Shown here in pieces: positions 55,234-64,000 of a stretch of 64,000 nucleotides of DNA (positions are counted from its first letter, which is position 1; the number at the start of each line of letters is the position of its first letter). Position numbers and translations under genes: made by a program. The DNA comes from Bemisia tabaci. Lineage: Eukaryota > Arthropoda > Insecta > Hemiptera > Aleyrodidae. Location of the stretch: NCBI RefSeq assembly GCF_918797505.1, contig NC_092797.1:12785372-12849371 (forward strand), read 5' to 3'. A model generated the notes under the pieces. It was not told the origin of the DNA, searched no databases, and saw only the letters and a program-made list of their open reading frames with translations.

Positions 55234-55372
55234 ATGAAGGAGGGAACCTGGTTGGTGTCGCAAGTCGCTGGTGGTGAGCAGAAGAGAAAGAGGATGGTCA
55301 GCACGCCGCAGTCTCTCTTCGTTTGCTTCAGCTTTTTCCAGCTTCTCACACTCTTGTCCTCAGCAGAATTCG
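55234..55372 (+). CDS. First coding exon, secretory signal peptide (gene unknown)
   Basis: The exon encodes a classical signal peptide. From ATG at 55294, with A at -3 and G at +4, it reads MVSTPQ, then a hydrophobic core LFVCFSFFQLLTLL (residues 8-21), then SSA/EF, where A24 and S22 satisfy the -1/-3 rule for signal peptidase. After 26 codons plus one base it meets a strong 5' splice site, G/GTGAGT (donor at 55373), so the intron is phase 1. Reading on into the intron gives TAA at once. An in-frame ATG at 55234 would add 20 mostly polar residues with a basic KRKR before the core; the inner start gives the more typical signal. I infer a secreted or membrane protein, perhaps a cell-surface receptor, since those often have a short signal exon followed by a long intron. 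The rest of the protein must lie beyond the next, unidentified acceptor, probably outside this window. Confidence 0.55.
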
Positions 55373-55378
55373 GTGAGT
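55373..55378 (+). other. 5' splice site after signal-peptide exon
   Basis: TTCG/GTGAGT, a near-consensus U2-type donor, phase 1 with respect to the frame above. It has the same GTGAGT hexamer as the two ratchet points. Confidence 0.55.
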
Positions 55379-55912
55379 AAAAACAGATGTTCTTCCGATA
55401 CAATATTGCAAGCAGTTGCGTAGTAAGGAGGGGTGCATGGCAAGGATGGAAGTGCTACACACTGTGATTCAACAGTCTTGCACCCTATAAATTTCATGGA
55501 TCTTTCTCCGTTTTAGATATGCCCAGCTAAAAATTTTGGAGATCCTATAAATGGTATCCTTTAACCTAAGAGCACTCACAAAATTTCAAGTCTCCATCTC
55601 CATGTGCTCAAAAGTTATAGGGGTGTTGCTTAGTCCCAGCGAGGTGCGGAACTTCTGGATCACCCTGTATAGGGAGGTTCGAAACTCCCAATAACCCTGT
55701 TTCTCGGTGCCGTTTTTTTTTCTTTTAGACAAATTTCAATTTTGAGCCCCCACCCCCCTCCATCCCTGTGTAAGTAATAGTTGGACGTCATTTTGCAATA
55801 AAGAACTAAAATTTCTGACCCATCCGTCAAAATATATTTTTGCATAGAGAAACTAATGGTCTAACGTTGTTTCTGAAATGAACCAGAAATATTAAGCGAT
55901 CGGTATGAAGCG
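55379..55912. other. Presumed intron, no further feature
   Basis: 55785-55870 is a distant relative of the CTGGCTCA repeat at 7.15 kb. Nothing coding is seen. Confidence 0.4.
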
Positions 55913-56155
55913 GGCTGATTATTGAAATTGATACACAAAACGATAGACACGGGATACAAAGGGAACATGGAGTGATCCTGTTGGTTGAAATCGGTGGTTG
56001 TTATAGACTAAGGGGGAAAATGATGGACGGGTGCCTTTAGTTACTCTGTTATTTACTTCCTTTATCCAATCCACCCACTTTCACCTATAGGATCGCTCTA
56101 CTTTCCATGTTTCTTCTTTGTTTATCGCTTAGTCCATCGATTTCAATCATCAGCC
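55913..56155. mobile_element. GGCTGATTATTGA-family MITE, complete
   Basis: GGCTGATTATTGAAATTGAT at the left, with the complement of GGCTGATGATTGAAATCGAT at the right. Arms of about 70 bp include AACATGGA and GATCCT. 243 bp; the interrupted copy is at 26961. Confidence 0.8.
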
Positions 56156-56848
56156 TGCAGGTCTACCCTTAAGTTTTCTCTTTTCATCTACTTGTACTTT
56201 TTTCCAATCGCTAAAAACCCGTCTTTTACAATTAATCCAACCACGATCAAAGACAGAACACTCGAAAATTAAAGACCGAAAATGCCACGAAAGGAGCTCT
56301 TAAGCCTCTGCTGATAAGATGCGGCAAATCCCACATTAATCCGATCCCAAATGCGAAACTGCAAATTTACTGCTCGGAACTGCAGTCGAAAACCCTTCGT
56401 AACAAAACAACAGACGTGCAACTCATTCCAAACGGAGCAACCGTCGTTTTCGCGTCTTCGCTTTTTCTCCAGCCACCACGCAGTGGGTTTCCGCCCGACA
56501 AAATTAGGCGGGCCTCTCAATGAAGGGGCAAAGAGGGGGGGACGGAAGGAAATCCCCGAGGAGAAAGACCACATCGGAGCATCAAAGTAGTGAGAAGACC
56601 GCTACGGCGGGGATAATATATTCGCGCTCTATAAAACTACTTAATACGCGGTGGTTCATACTCGCTGGGAGACTGGAGAGGGTGCATGCTCATTTGCCGC
56701 CACATATCATCGTTTATATGAAGGCGGAACTGGGAGCCAGGCAGCTCTGGTATGCACCCCACTTCTGAGGAAAGCTCTCTTCGAGAGACGCTTTAAGGGA
56801 GTCGGAATCGCAACGTTGCCAGAAACAACGCTGCGTATAAGGACAATA
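56156..56848. other. No gene recognised
   Basis: A GC-richer patch at 56380-56800 has overlapping frames on both strands and no recognised domain. Confidence 0.4.
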
Positions 56849-57101
56849 CTGCCATGCTAAGGAAGAACGCCGTATGAACATTCGAGAGTTGCCAAATTTC
56901 CTTCGATGAAACGTTTATTTTTGAGGAAAGTTATTAATATTTTTCCTTGGAATTTTCAGAGACTTTGGGTGAAATTGCGAACAAAATTAGCTGAAAAATT
57001 GGAAGGAAAATATTCAAAAGTTCACCAGGAAATTTGTGTTTTATCATGGGTAATTTGGCAACGCGTGAAGGTTCATACGGCGTTTTTCCTTAGCACGGCA
57101 G
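56849..57101. mobile_element. CTGCCGTGC-family MITE with 4-bp TSD (AATA)
   Basis: A 253-bp copy, CTGCCATGCTAAGGAAGAAC to CCTTAGCACGGCAG, with AATA at 56845-56848 and 57102-57105. Confidence 0.88.
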
Positions 57102-57105
57102 AATA

Positions 57106-57234
57106 GGACGTACTTCTGCCGAACGGAAATATGTGCATTATGACGTGAGCCCTGTTATGCATATTGTCTTATGGATTTCAGGGCTCGTGTCTTATAGCAC
57201 AATGCTCATAGTTCCGTTTGGCAGAAATACGTCC
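57106..57234. mobile_element. 129-bp MITE abutting the CTGCCGTGC element
   Basis: GGACGTACTTCTGCCGAACG at the left and CGTTTGGCAGAAATACGTCC at the right are inverted. The loop holds GTGAGCCCTGTTATGC and GGGCTCGTG. It starts immediately after the AATA of its neighbour; GATA follows its right end. Confidence 0.75.
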
Positions 57235-57372
57235 GATAGATGTTTTGAGCCCGTTCGAGAGATACCTAATACGAGTTTTTCCCGACAGAATACTATCCCA
57301 CATGAAAACTCGCAAATTTTCATCCTTCATTTTTTCGAGTCGATTTTGACATATCATGAGGAACTCAAAATT

Positions 57373-57751
57373 GGACGTATTTCTATCAAACAAAACTAGG
57401 TGCTGGTGAGAAATAATGAGTGTGCTCTAGAAAGCTGGATAAGAAACAATGTAAAAGCGGGCGTGATTCGTCTTGAAGAATTTGAGAAGCGGGATGTAAA
57501 ATTCAGCAAACAGAACTATGTGCAAACTGAATGCGGGATATATGAGCCGCGGGCATGGCACGAGAGCGTTGTGGACAAGGCTCATGAGTTAAAGCCGAGG
57601 AGCTACGAGGATCCCCGATCGAGGAGTCGCATCCATTTCCGTTGACGTCACTGGCGCTTTATTATTCACATTCACTCTTACGGCCAGAGAACTGACGGGC
57701 ACACCCCATATTTATCACCTCCACATAAATCTGTTTCATAGAATTACGTCC
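57373..57751. mobile_element. 379-bp MITE (GGACGTATTTCTACC ends), copy b
   Basis: Same length and core as 15668-16046 (GAGCCGCGGGCATGGCA, GACGTCACTGGCGCTTTATT). The termini are more diverged (GGACGTATTTCTATC / TAGAATTACGTCC). AATT lies on both sides. Confidence 0.8.
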
Positions 57752-57953
57752 AATTAAAAAAATGAAGCCTTGTCACACTTGGATTTTCTTGCGCTAGAGC
57801 AGTATGTTTGGAAAAAAATATACGAAATTTGTTATAGTTATGGCGTTTTTCCTGTGGATGGCAGAATAGGTCAACTCGTCAACTAGAATACTAAAATGTT
57901 AAATAAAACGAGAAAGTAAAAATGTTGTATGTATAAGTACCTATTAAAGCCTA

Positions 57954-58106
57954 ACAGAGCGGAGCGGCCGCGGCGTGCTGCTAGCGCGAGAGACTCACTG
58001 GCGCCTACAAACCTAAGGGAATACTTCACGCATTGCGCAATGCTTGAAGTATCCACTTAGGTTTGTAGGCGCCAATGCGCGTTTCGCGCTGGCCGCCCGT
58101 CCGCTG
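57954..58106. mobile_element. GC-rich hairpin MITE
   Basis: GGCGCCTACAAACCTAAG and its complement pair around a centre of ACGCATTGCGCAATGC. The outer, GC-rich arms (ACAGAGCGGAGCGGCC and GGCCGCCCGTCCGCTGT) pair imperfectly. About 153 bp. Confidence 0.78.
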
Positions 58107-59760
58107 TGCGGCGGCGCTTGAAGCAACTATTTCACAACCTACGAATTTGCAACTGTCTTCAGATCGAAGTCTTAGCGCAGTTACGGCAGCAGGGCGTTGA
58201 AGGAGGGGGCGAGGACATATGGGGGCAGGGGGGGGGGGGGTCGAGCCGGCGGCTCAAGTGTTCGAAACGGCCGGGCTGCAACATTTAGAGGCCGGCTCGC
58301 CCATAAAAAAGACGTATTGCTGATTTATAATTGCGGCTGTTTGTGGCCTGTTTAGCCTCTTGTTTATGAGCCACAAACGTAGCCACCGAACTTCTTCTTA
58401 TTCCGCCGAGCCTATCCCTTTTCTTGCCGCGGCCCGGCGCCTTTGTTACCCTTCCGGAATATTGAATCTAATGTGCGACCCCGCGCGATAATCTCCTCGT
58501 AGGAGTCTCGGCAGTTCCGTTCATATTTTGCGCTGTGATTGTAAGAAAGCATTAAGATTAATTTCCGGTCTCTCATGTGCATGCTGTTGCCAAGCTCCGT
58601 TTCAAGATGCACTGGAATGTGTTGCGACATACTTCGACCCAGGGTGACATGAAATTTATGAAATATTATAAACTTGCGTGAAATTTTTCTCGGAATATCG
58701 TAATTTTTCATGAGTATGTAACATATCCATTTCAGGGACGAGGTATGCAAACCGCACTAAAAATAACTAACGACACGTGACGCAAGAAGTCCTATTTTTT
58801 TTTTCTAACGCTCTATGTGTGCAAGACATAGAGAGTTGTCCAAACATAATTGGCAGTGCTCGGATAATTAGCCAGCGTGGGCTGATAAATATCTGTCTCG
58901 AGTAGGAAAACTGGTGATGTTACTCATATAGCGTCACGGTTAATGTAATGTAGCGTATTACGCCATCATACAAAAGACAAAAATTGAGGGCCGACTTGGT
59001 TTTCTCAATGTAGACAACTATGCAACAATATGCAACTATGTGACAACGGATGCAACTATTCGGGCGCTAGAGATGTGCGTGTTGCATACCAGAAAAATTG
59101 AAGGAAATCTGACTTTCGAACATTTTTCAGGAAGGAATTTTTATCAAATCAACTGGAGTTCCTTTGAAAACAAAAGAAAAATTGAACTGTAATTGAGTTT
59201 ATTTTAAAAACAATTTTGGAAGGAACGTTCAACTGACGTTGTATTTTATTCAACTAGAGTTTCTTGGAGTTTTATGAAAATGCACGACATGGGCGACATG
59301 TGTCTAATACGTAATGATTGGACCAAGTATCAGAGACGCACCAAGTCGCTTTTCGAAAAATGAAAGGGTTTTGGAGTAGTTTTGGATTCAACTATTTGTA
59401 AATGTTTTCAAGTTGTCTCCTGCTGTAAATTTTAAACTGGGAAAAATGTTTTGAATAGGAAAATGGTCGTTAAACTTTGTTTTTAACAGTATTTGGTTTG
59501 GAGGATGAAAATTTCAATCCTCTGTTTCTTGGTTCAAACTTGATGCAACTTTGTGCGTTTCTGATAAACTCTGTCCAATAAAAGTCTAAAAAAAGCAAAA
59601 AAGAATAGTCAAAACCTCTCAATTTGTCAAAACCTTGAAAGAATTCCTTGCTTCTTACATCGCAAGGGTACAATACAACCCAATTAAAGTATCTGTAGAT
59701 CCCAAAAGAAACGACTTGCAAGTTAGCTATAGAGCCAGTGCATAGTATCCAACTTCCATT
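58107..59760. other. No gene; GC-rich then AT-rich
   Basis: A G run (GGGGGGGGGG) lies at about 58229. 58270-58400 (CATAAAAAAGACG, GATTTATAATTGCGG, GTTTATGAGCC) looks single-copy and could be regulatory. A fragment at 59506-59580 matches 36316-36392. Confidence 0.35.
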
Positions 59761-60013
59761 CTGCCATGCTAAGGAAAAACGTCGTATGACCATTCGATAA
59801 TTTCCAAATTTCCTCCGATAAAATGTTAAATTTCGAGGAATGTTACAAATATTTTCTCTTGAAATTTTCGAATATTTTCAATCTAATCGCAAATAAAATT
59901 CTCCGAAAAATTTGAAGAAAAATATTCACGAATTTCCACGAAAATTCATATTTTATCAAAGGAAATTTGGCAAAATCCGAAGGCTCATACGGTGTTCTTT
60001 CTTCGCACGGCAG
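59761..60013. mobile_element. CTGCCGTGC-family MITE
   Basis: A 253-bp copy, CTGCCATGCTAAGGAAAAAC to TTCTTCGCACGGCAG. Flanks CATT and CATC match at 3 of 4. Confidence 0.82.
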
Positions 60014-61500
60014 CATCAAACTTGACGCATAGAGATGAAAATCATACGTGTAAGTTATGACAGCAGGTGTGATTCGAAAGGAATGAAATAAAGCCCCCGG
60101 CAGAATCCCGAAAAAGGGAACTTGACGCATTGTGAAACTGCGGAGCTTCAATAACGTCAAGTCGGAATTCGCTCTCCGTGCACCGACACGGCGTTTTGTC
60201 TCGCAACATTTTCGGGGAGGCCAAAAATAGGACGCGGAAGCGAAAAAGGGCCAAGTTTTGCATCCGGGGACGCCCGAGCAAACACATTAGGGCGGGAGTT
60301 GAACCGATGCAACGCTACCGGAGAAAGTTTTCCTTCCCTTCCAAGAACCCCTCCCCCCCTCGGTCCCCCCTCTCGACCGGAGTGAAAATTGCCTAACCTG
60401 GAAATATTTTACAGACGCTCTCGAAATCTTCAAGGATGCTTCTGAGCGACGCGTTGCTTGAGTAAAATTAAAGGGACTTGAGTTTATTGACAATGGGAGT
60501 AACGGCAGGTCCCCCACTCTGTTGCCGTTGAGGACGATACGTTTTAACCGAATTCAGCGAAGAAGGAGCGAGCTACGTCAGGATACCATGAAGAAAAAAT
60601 ACGTTGTTTTAGCACCTAGGATGTCTAAGGTGTGTCTGGTGATCCCAAGATGTTGCTTTGGCTGCCCACGCAGTTAAATTTACATTCGCAGGATGTGAAA
60701 GTTCACCTCAGGGCAGTAAAGTCAGCATCTTTGGATCATCAGGCAAATTCTTGACAATCTAAGTGTTTAAATATCACATCCTTTTTTTTAGTGTTGAAAT
60801 CGAATAAAGTCAATTGCATTTGCTTTGCACCCTTCCAAAATTTTGCATTTGTAATTTTTTAAAAAAAAGAAAATCCCCCGGCCAGGTCCAGATATTTTCA
60901 CCATGGAAACTTGTTTTTTCCTCGAAAATGTTGTGCTGGAAAACTGTGTCTCTTTCCGGGCCTCATATACCCGCAAGTCATTTTTTTCTTTCGAGAATGT
61001 AGTATACTTCACAGCAATGACAGTCAAAAATGTATAAGTATCAGGTACCGAAAAGCTTTTCAATTCAGGTTTTTCTTTTCCGTGCAAGCATCATTATTTT
61101 TTTTCAAAAGAGACAGTGAATTGTGAGTACGAAAATATTCTCAGTCCTGGGAATGGATGACAGTTTTAAGGTGTCTTTAATATGAAATAACTTAAAGTTC
61201 TAGAGTATGAATCCAAAATACCATGAACTGAAATAGTGAAAGTTTAGGGATAAGTTTTTTTGTTTTAATTTTTAGCCCAATAGAATCCCGTTAAATAAAA
61301 GAAAGAAAGAAACAGTTGACGCATTTTCAGCGACAACCGAAGTTGCATAAGACGCTTTGAATATTCACTCTTTCAACTGCAAATGGTCAAATCCCTCATG
61401 TTCATTTCCCAGAAAACTAGCCGCAGCGGAGATTATAAGGAAGATAAACATGTGACGTTAAAATGATTCCCGCGTGAAAGCATTCTTGAAACGCTGAAAG
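60014..61500. other. No gene recognised
   Basis: A GC-richer patch lies at 60120-60540; the remainder is AT-rich. No domain, terminal repeats or paired splice sites were seen. Confidence 0.4.
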
Positions 61501-61620
61501 TCGCTCCTTTGACGTAAAGGCGTATCTCAAGCTCCACTTGAGCCCTGTTCTCCGTACAACCCCATGTTTTCCAAGGCTCATGTGGAAAGAGAGATACGCC
61601 CTTACGTTAGAGGAACGACG
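61501..61620. mobile_element. 120-bp MITE (TCGTCGTTCC ends), copy e
   Basis: TCGCTCCTTTGACGTAAAGG at the left and CGCCCTTACGTTAGAGGAAC with GACG at the right. The loop pair is TTGAGCCCTGTTCTC / CCAAGGCTCATGTGG. Confidence 0.75.
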
Positions 61621-62034
61621 ATAAGAAGGCAGCTGTCTTCTCATATCCGACGACTTTCTGCCTCTGCAACTTGAGCACTTTCTTGTTGATCTTTCCCATC
61701 TACACAGAATGTGCTTTAACTTCATTTTTCACACGTAGACGATGTTTTTCCCGAATCGTCACTCTCGTTCCCGGTCCATGTGACAACGAGGTATCGTTAA
61801 AGGTAAACACTCCTTCAGCGAGTCGTAAGCCCCTCCCCCAGGCTCTTCACACACACGCATGGCACATGACGCAACTCAAACGCTCCTTGAAGAATCCCCT
61901 CCCCCCTTTGGAAAACTTACATTATGCCAGGAATCGCAGGGGGGACTCACAACTGAAGTGACGAAATGTTTGTCTCCGAATCTTATTCCGCGTCAGTTAA
62001 CAGTATGGTGCCTAGGGTGTTAAAAAACCAGAGG

Positions 62035-62170
62035 TAGACCACTCGATAGGGTATAACTTTAGAGCGAAACTTGGTGGGTCTCCTCATCTGAATTTCACTA
62101 GGAGCACGTCAAACATGTCGTTGAAGTCCAATTTTAACTGCTGACTGAATAACAAATCTGTGTTAAAAGT
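62035..62170. mobile_element. ATGGACCACTAG-family element, diverged left part
   Basis: TAGACCACTCGATAGGGTAT, CTGAATTTCACTAGGAGCAC and the following TGTCG-TGAAGTCCA block match the left arm of 45632-46183 loosely; no right end. Confidence 0.4.
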
Positions 62171-62236
62171 TTACATTAAAATCTGTAAATGTTAGCTTAC
62201 CACTCACGTAACACCCAAAATCAACGTAAGACAATT

Positions 62237-62493
62237 TGGACTGCGTTAGGCAGAAAGGAATCAAGCCACATCAGGTTTTGCCAAATTTAATTGGGCAATT
62301 TAATTTTCTACATGAAAATGGTTGTGCGGATTTTTTTTTGCAAATTTCAATGAATTTTCCTTACGGTAAGAAGCAAGTTCCTTAAAATTTTCCAAGGAAT
62401 CAACACAAATGTTCGTTTGTGAATGTTTAAATTACGCAATTAAATTTAGCAATAACTGATTAGGTTCGGTTCCTTTCTGCTAAGAGCGGTCCA
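62237..62493. mobile_element. TGGACCGCGTT-family MITE, copy c
   Basis: TGGACTGCGTTAGGCAGAAA at the left and CTGCTAAGAGCGGTCCA at the right. ATCAAGCCACATCAGG and GGTTGTGCGGATTTTT are shared with the other copies. Confidence 0.78.
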
Positions 62494-64000
62494 TTTAGCC
62501 ATCTAGAACAATCGGATCGTTCTACCAATAATTAACGTTGGATTCAACAGAAAATTACCGCCTACTCTGATTCGCGGTATTTGTATTTTATGAGGAAAAT
62601 TCAGCTGACTAAAGAAAATTATTCGAGCAGAAAATAATTGCTTTAAAGATATTGCTCTTCGAAAAGCATAGATCCCGGAAGTTGACACAAACTTGCATTT
62701 GATTTTTTCATTTTTTCCTGCTTTGAGAAAAAATTGTCAAGAAATAATTGTCTATTTTCTCAAATAGTGTCAGTAATTTTTTGTTTCCCCTATTATAATA
62801 GATACAATGAAACTAATCCTTTTCCGATCACTATTTTCATCACACAAATCAGGCTCTAGAAAGCAGAGTGAGATCTCGGAATGAACCATGAAACCTTTGG
62901 AAGTGCAGAAGTAATGACTAAAAAACGACACAATCTCATGAGTATGTTTTGCATTAGATTACCAACAAGTGAAACTCCTTATTTTTTTTACCAGGGATGT
63001 GATTAGAGGTATCAAAAGGGATCCTTCTTAATATGCATACGCTCCTTAGACGGCTCATCCAGCGTTGTAGCAGAGGTGCCCTAAAGAAGCACGTATTTTG
63101 TTTATATGTGCTCTTCGACAAAGGAACAAGTAACTTCAGAGCGCACAAAGAACAATGCTTTGCGTTTGACATTTTTCTGAACCACCTGGCTTACTTCGCG
63201 TAGCATGCTGCTTCTTTTGAGCATTTAAAGCTCTTAGAAACAAGGAAGAAGTGACGTTTTTTCCACTGGTGTCATCATTATTTCGCAGGGCTCATCCCTG
63301 CGAATAGATAATTTCATGGAACGAAGTAGACCCCTGAAAAACTTTACCATCTCCGCGCCAATCCCTGCAGCTGAGCGCGTTAACCGGATTAAAACGACTC
63401 TAAACGGAAAATGTTCAAGTACATCCCTCAGGTAGTGACGCTTCAGCCTCCGTCGCCATGTTGCCACGTCATCAATGTTTACGAATCATCAATAGGACGA
63501 GACAGCATCTTTCAGGCGTAGCTTTCGCCAATCTGCAGCTGCGGATCTCGAAATGAGGTACAAAGTGTACGAGAAATAATGTTAGGTTTATGATGAATCG
63601 TTCATCCTTGATGATGCTTAATGAAGTGAAATTAAATCGGCAAGAATAAATCTGACATCGATGTTTGCCGTTGGTGTCGTTTTAATTGCACAGACAAACG
63701 ATGCCTCGTGATGTTCTCATCTTTTCACCATCCATCGTTGTCTAAAAGTGTTGAAAGAAAATGAAGTCAAGAACCCTTCATGACCTTTCTAATTGTGCAG
63801 CATTGCGATTATATCAACTTAATACGATTTCGTTGTTACCTACCTACGTTGGGTCCAGTATCATGTTTTTGTTTTCAGTTTGTCGCTTTAATGTTGTTTA
63901 GATTCGTCAGATTATTCTCCATAATTTGCGAGAAAACGGAATAAAAGATCCAAAGAGGGTGCCCTAAGGTTGAAAGAAAGTCTAATGAGATCACGGAAAT
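62494..64000. other. No gene recognised
   Basis: AT-rich DNA with a short GC-richer patch at 63340-63480. A good acceptor-like TTTTTGTTTTCAG ends at about 63880, but no compatible coding frame follows. Confidence 0.4.

Noticed and set aside
63866..63960. Acceptor TTTTTGTTTTCAG as the next exon after the signal peptide
   Set aside because: In the phase required by the 55373 donor, the frame reaches a stop after about seven codons. Another gene or chance is more likely.

Overview
This window looks like animal nuclear DNA, most likely from an insect. It has no operons, no long open reading frames with normal codon structure, no rRNA and no CRISPR. It is AT-rich and crowded with short palindromic transposons, a tRNA-derived SINE and truncated LINE fragments. 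Several repeat families resemble ones I remember from whitefly (Bemisia) genomic sequence. That is recollection, not a search result, so the species is a low-confidence guess.

Almost everything readable as an ORF over 60 codons is a shadow of a palindromic repeat or of a GC-rich patch. The two ORFs with real protein homology are the C-terminal ends of a non-LTR retrotransposon ORF2 (390-765 and 49474-50034, both +). Both are 5'-truncated and flanked by target-site duplications of 14 and 17 bp.

The best host-gene evidence is on the + strand. (1) At 55234-55372 there is a short coding exon: ATG in a strong context, a textbook secretory signal peptide, then a GTGAGT donor in phase 1. (2) At 8162/8163 and 34634/34635 there are two zero-length splice junctions (branch site, pyrimidine tract, CAG, then directly GTGAGT). 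These match the ratchet points used for recursive splicing of very long insect introns. My working model is that much of the window is the long 5' intron of a + strand gene for a secreted or membrane protein, spliced in steps, with its first coding exon near 55.3 kb. The link between the ratchet points and that exon is inference.

Mobile DNA by region. 0-9 kb: a truncated LINE, a 623-bp long inverted repeat (2431-3053), an 8-bp-TSD hAT MITE (3161-3319), a CACTGG palindrome (6430-6655), a 218-bp tandem duplication, and MITEs bracketing the first ratchet point. 9.5-15 kb: a satellite-like array (9.82-11.53 kb) with an insertion, then nested MITEs at 14.0-14.8 kb. 15-22 kb: a 379-bp MITE, the SINE, a giant foldback of about 1.8 kb with tandemly repeated arms (17.6-19.5 kb), and a host element split by three other elements (19.96-21.29 kb). 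26-33 kb: nested inverted-repeat elements, including one hAT MITE inserted at the edge of another so that a target duplication is cleanly interrupted (31.6-32.3 kb). 33-50 kb: more copies of the same families, a GA-rich microsatellite and a GAATTA-rich simple repeat. 50-63 kb: the second LINE, another TAGAG hAT MITE, a 581-bp relative of the CTGCCGTGC family, the signal-peptide exon, and further MITEs.

Repeat families are described by their visible termini and target duplications only; superfamily names are inferred from those features. Between the repeats lie short GC-rich, apparently single-copy islands that could be regulatory, but nothing in the sequence alone proves this.
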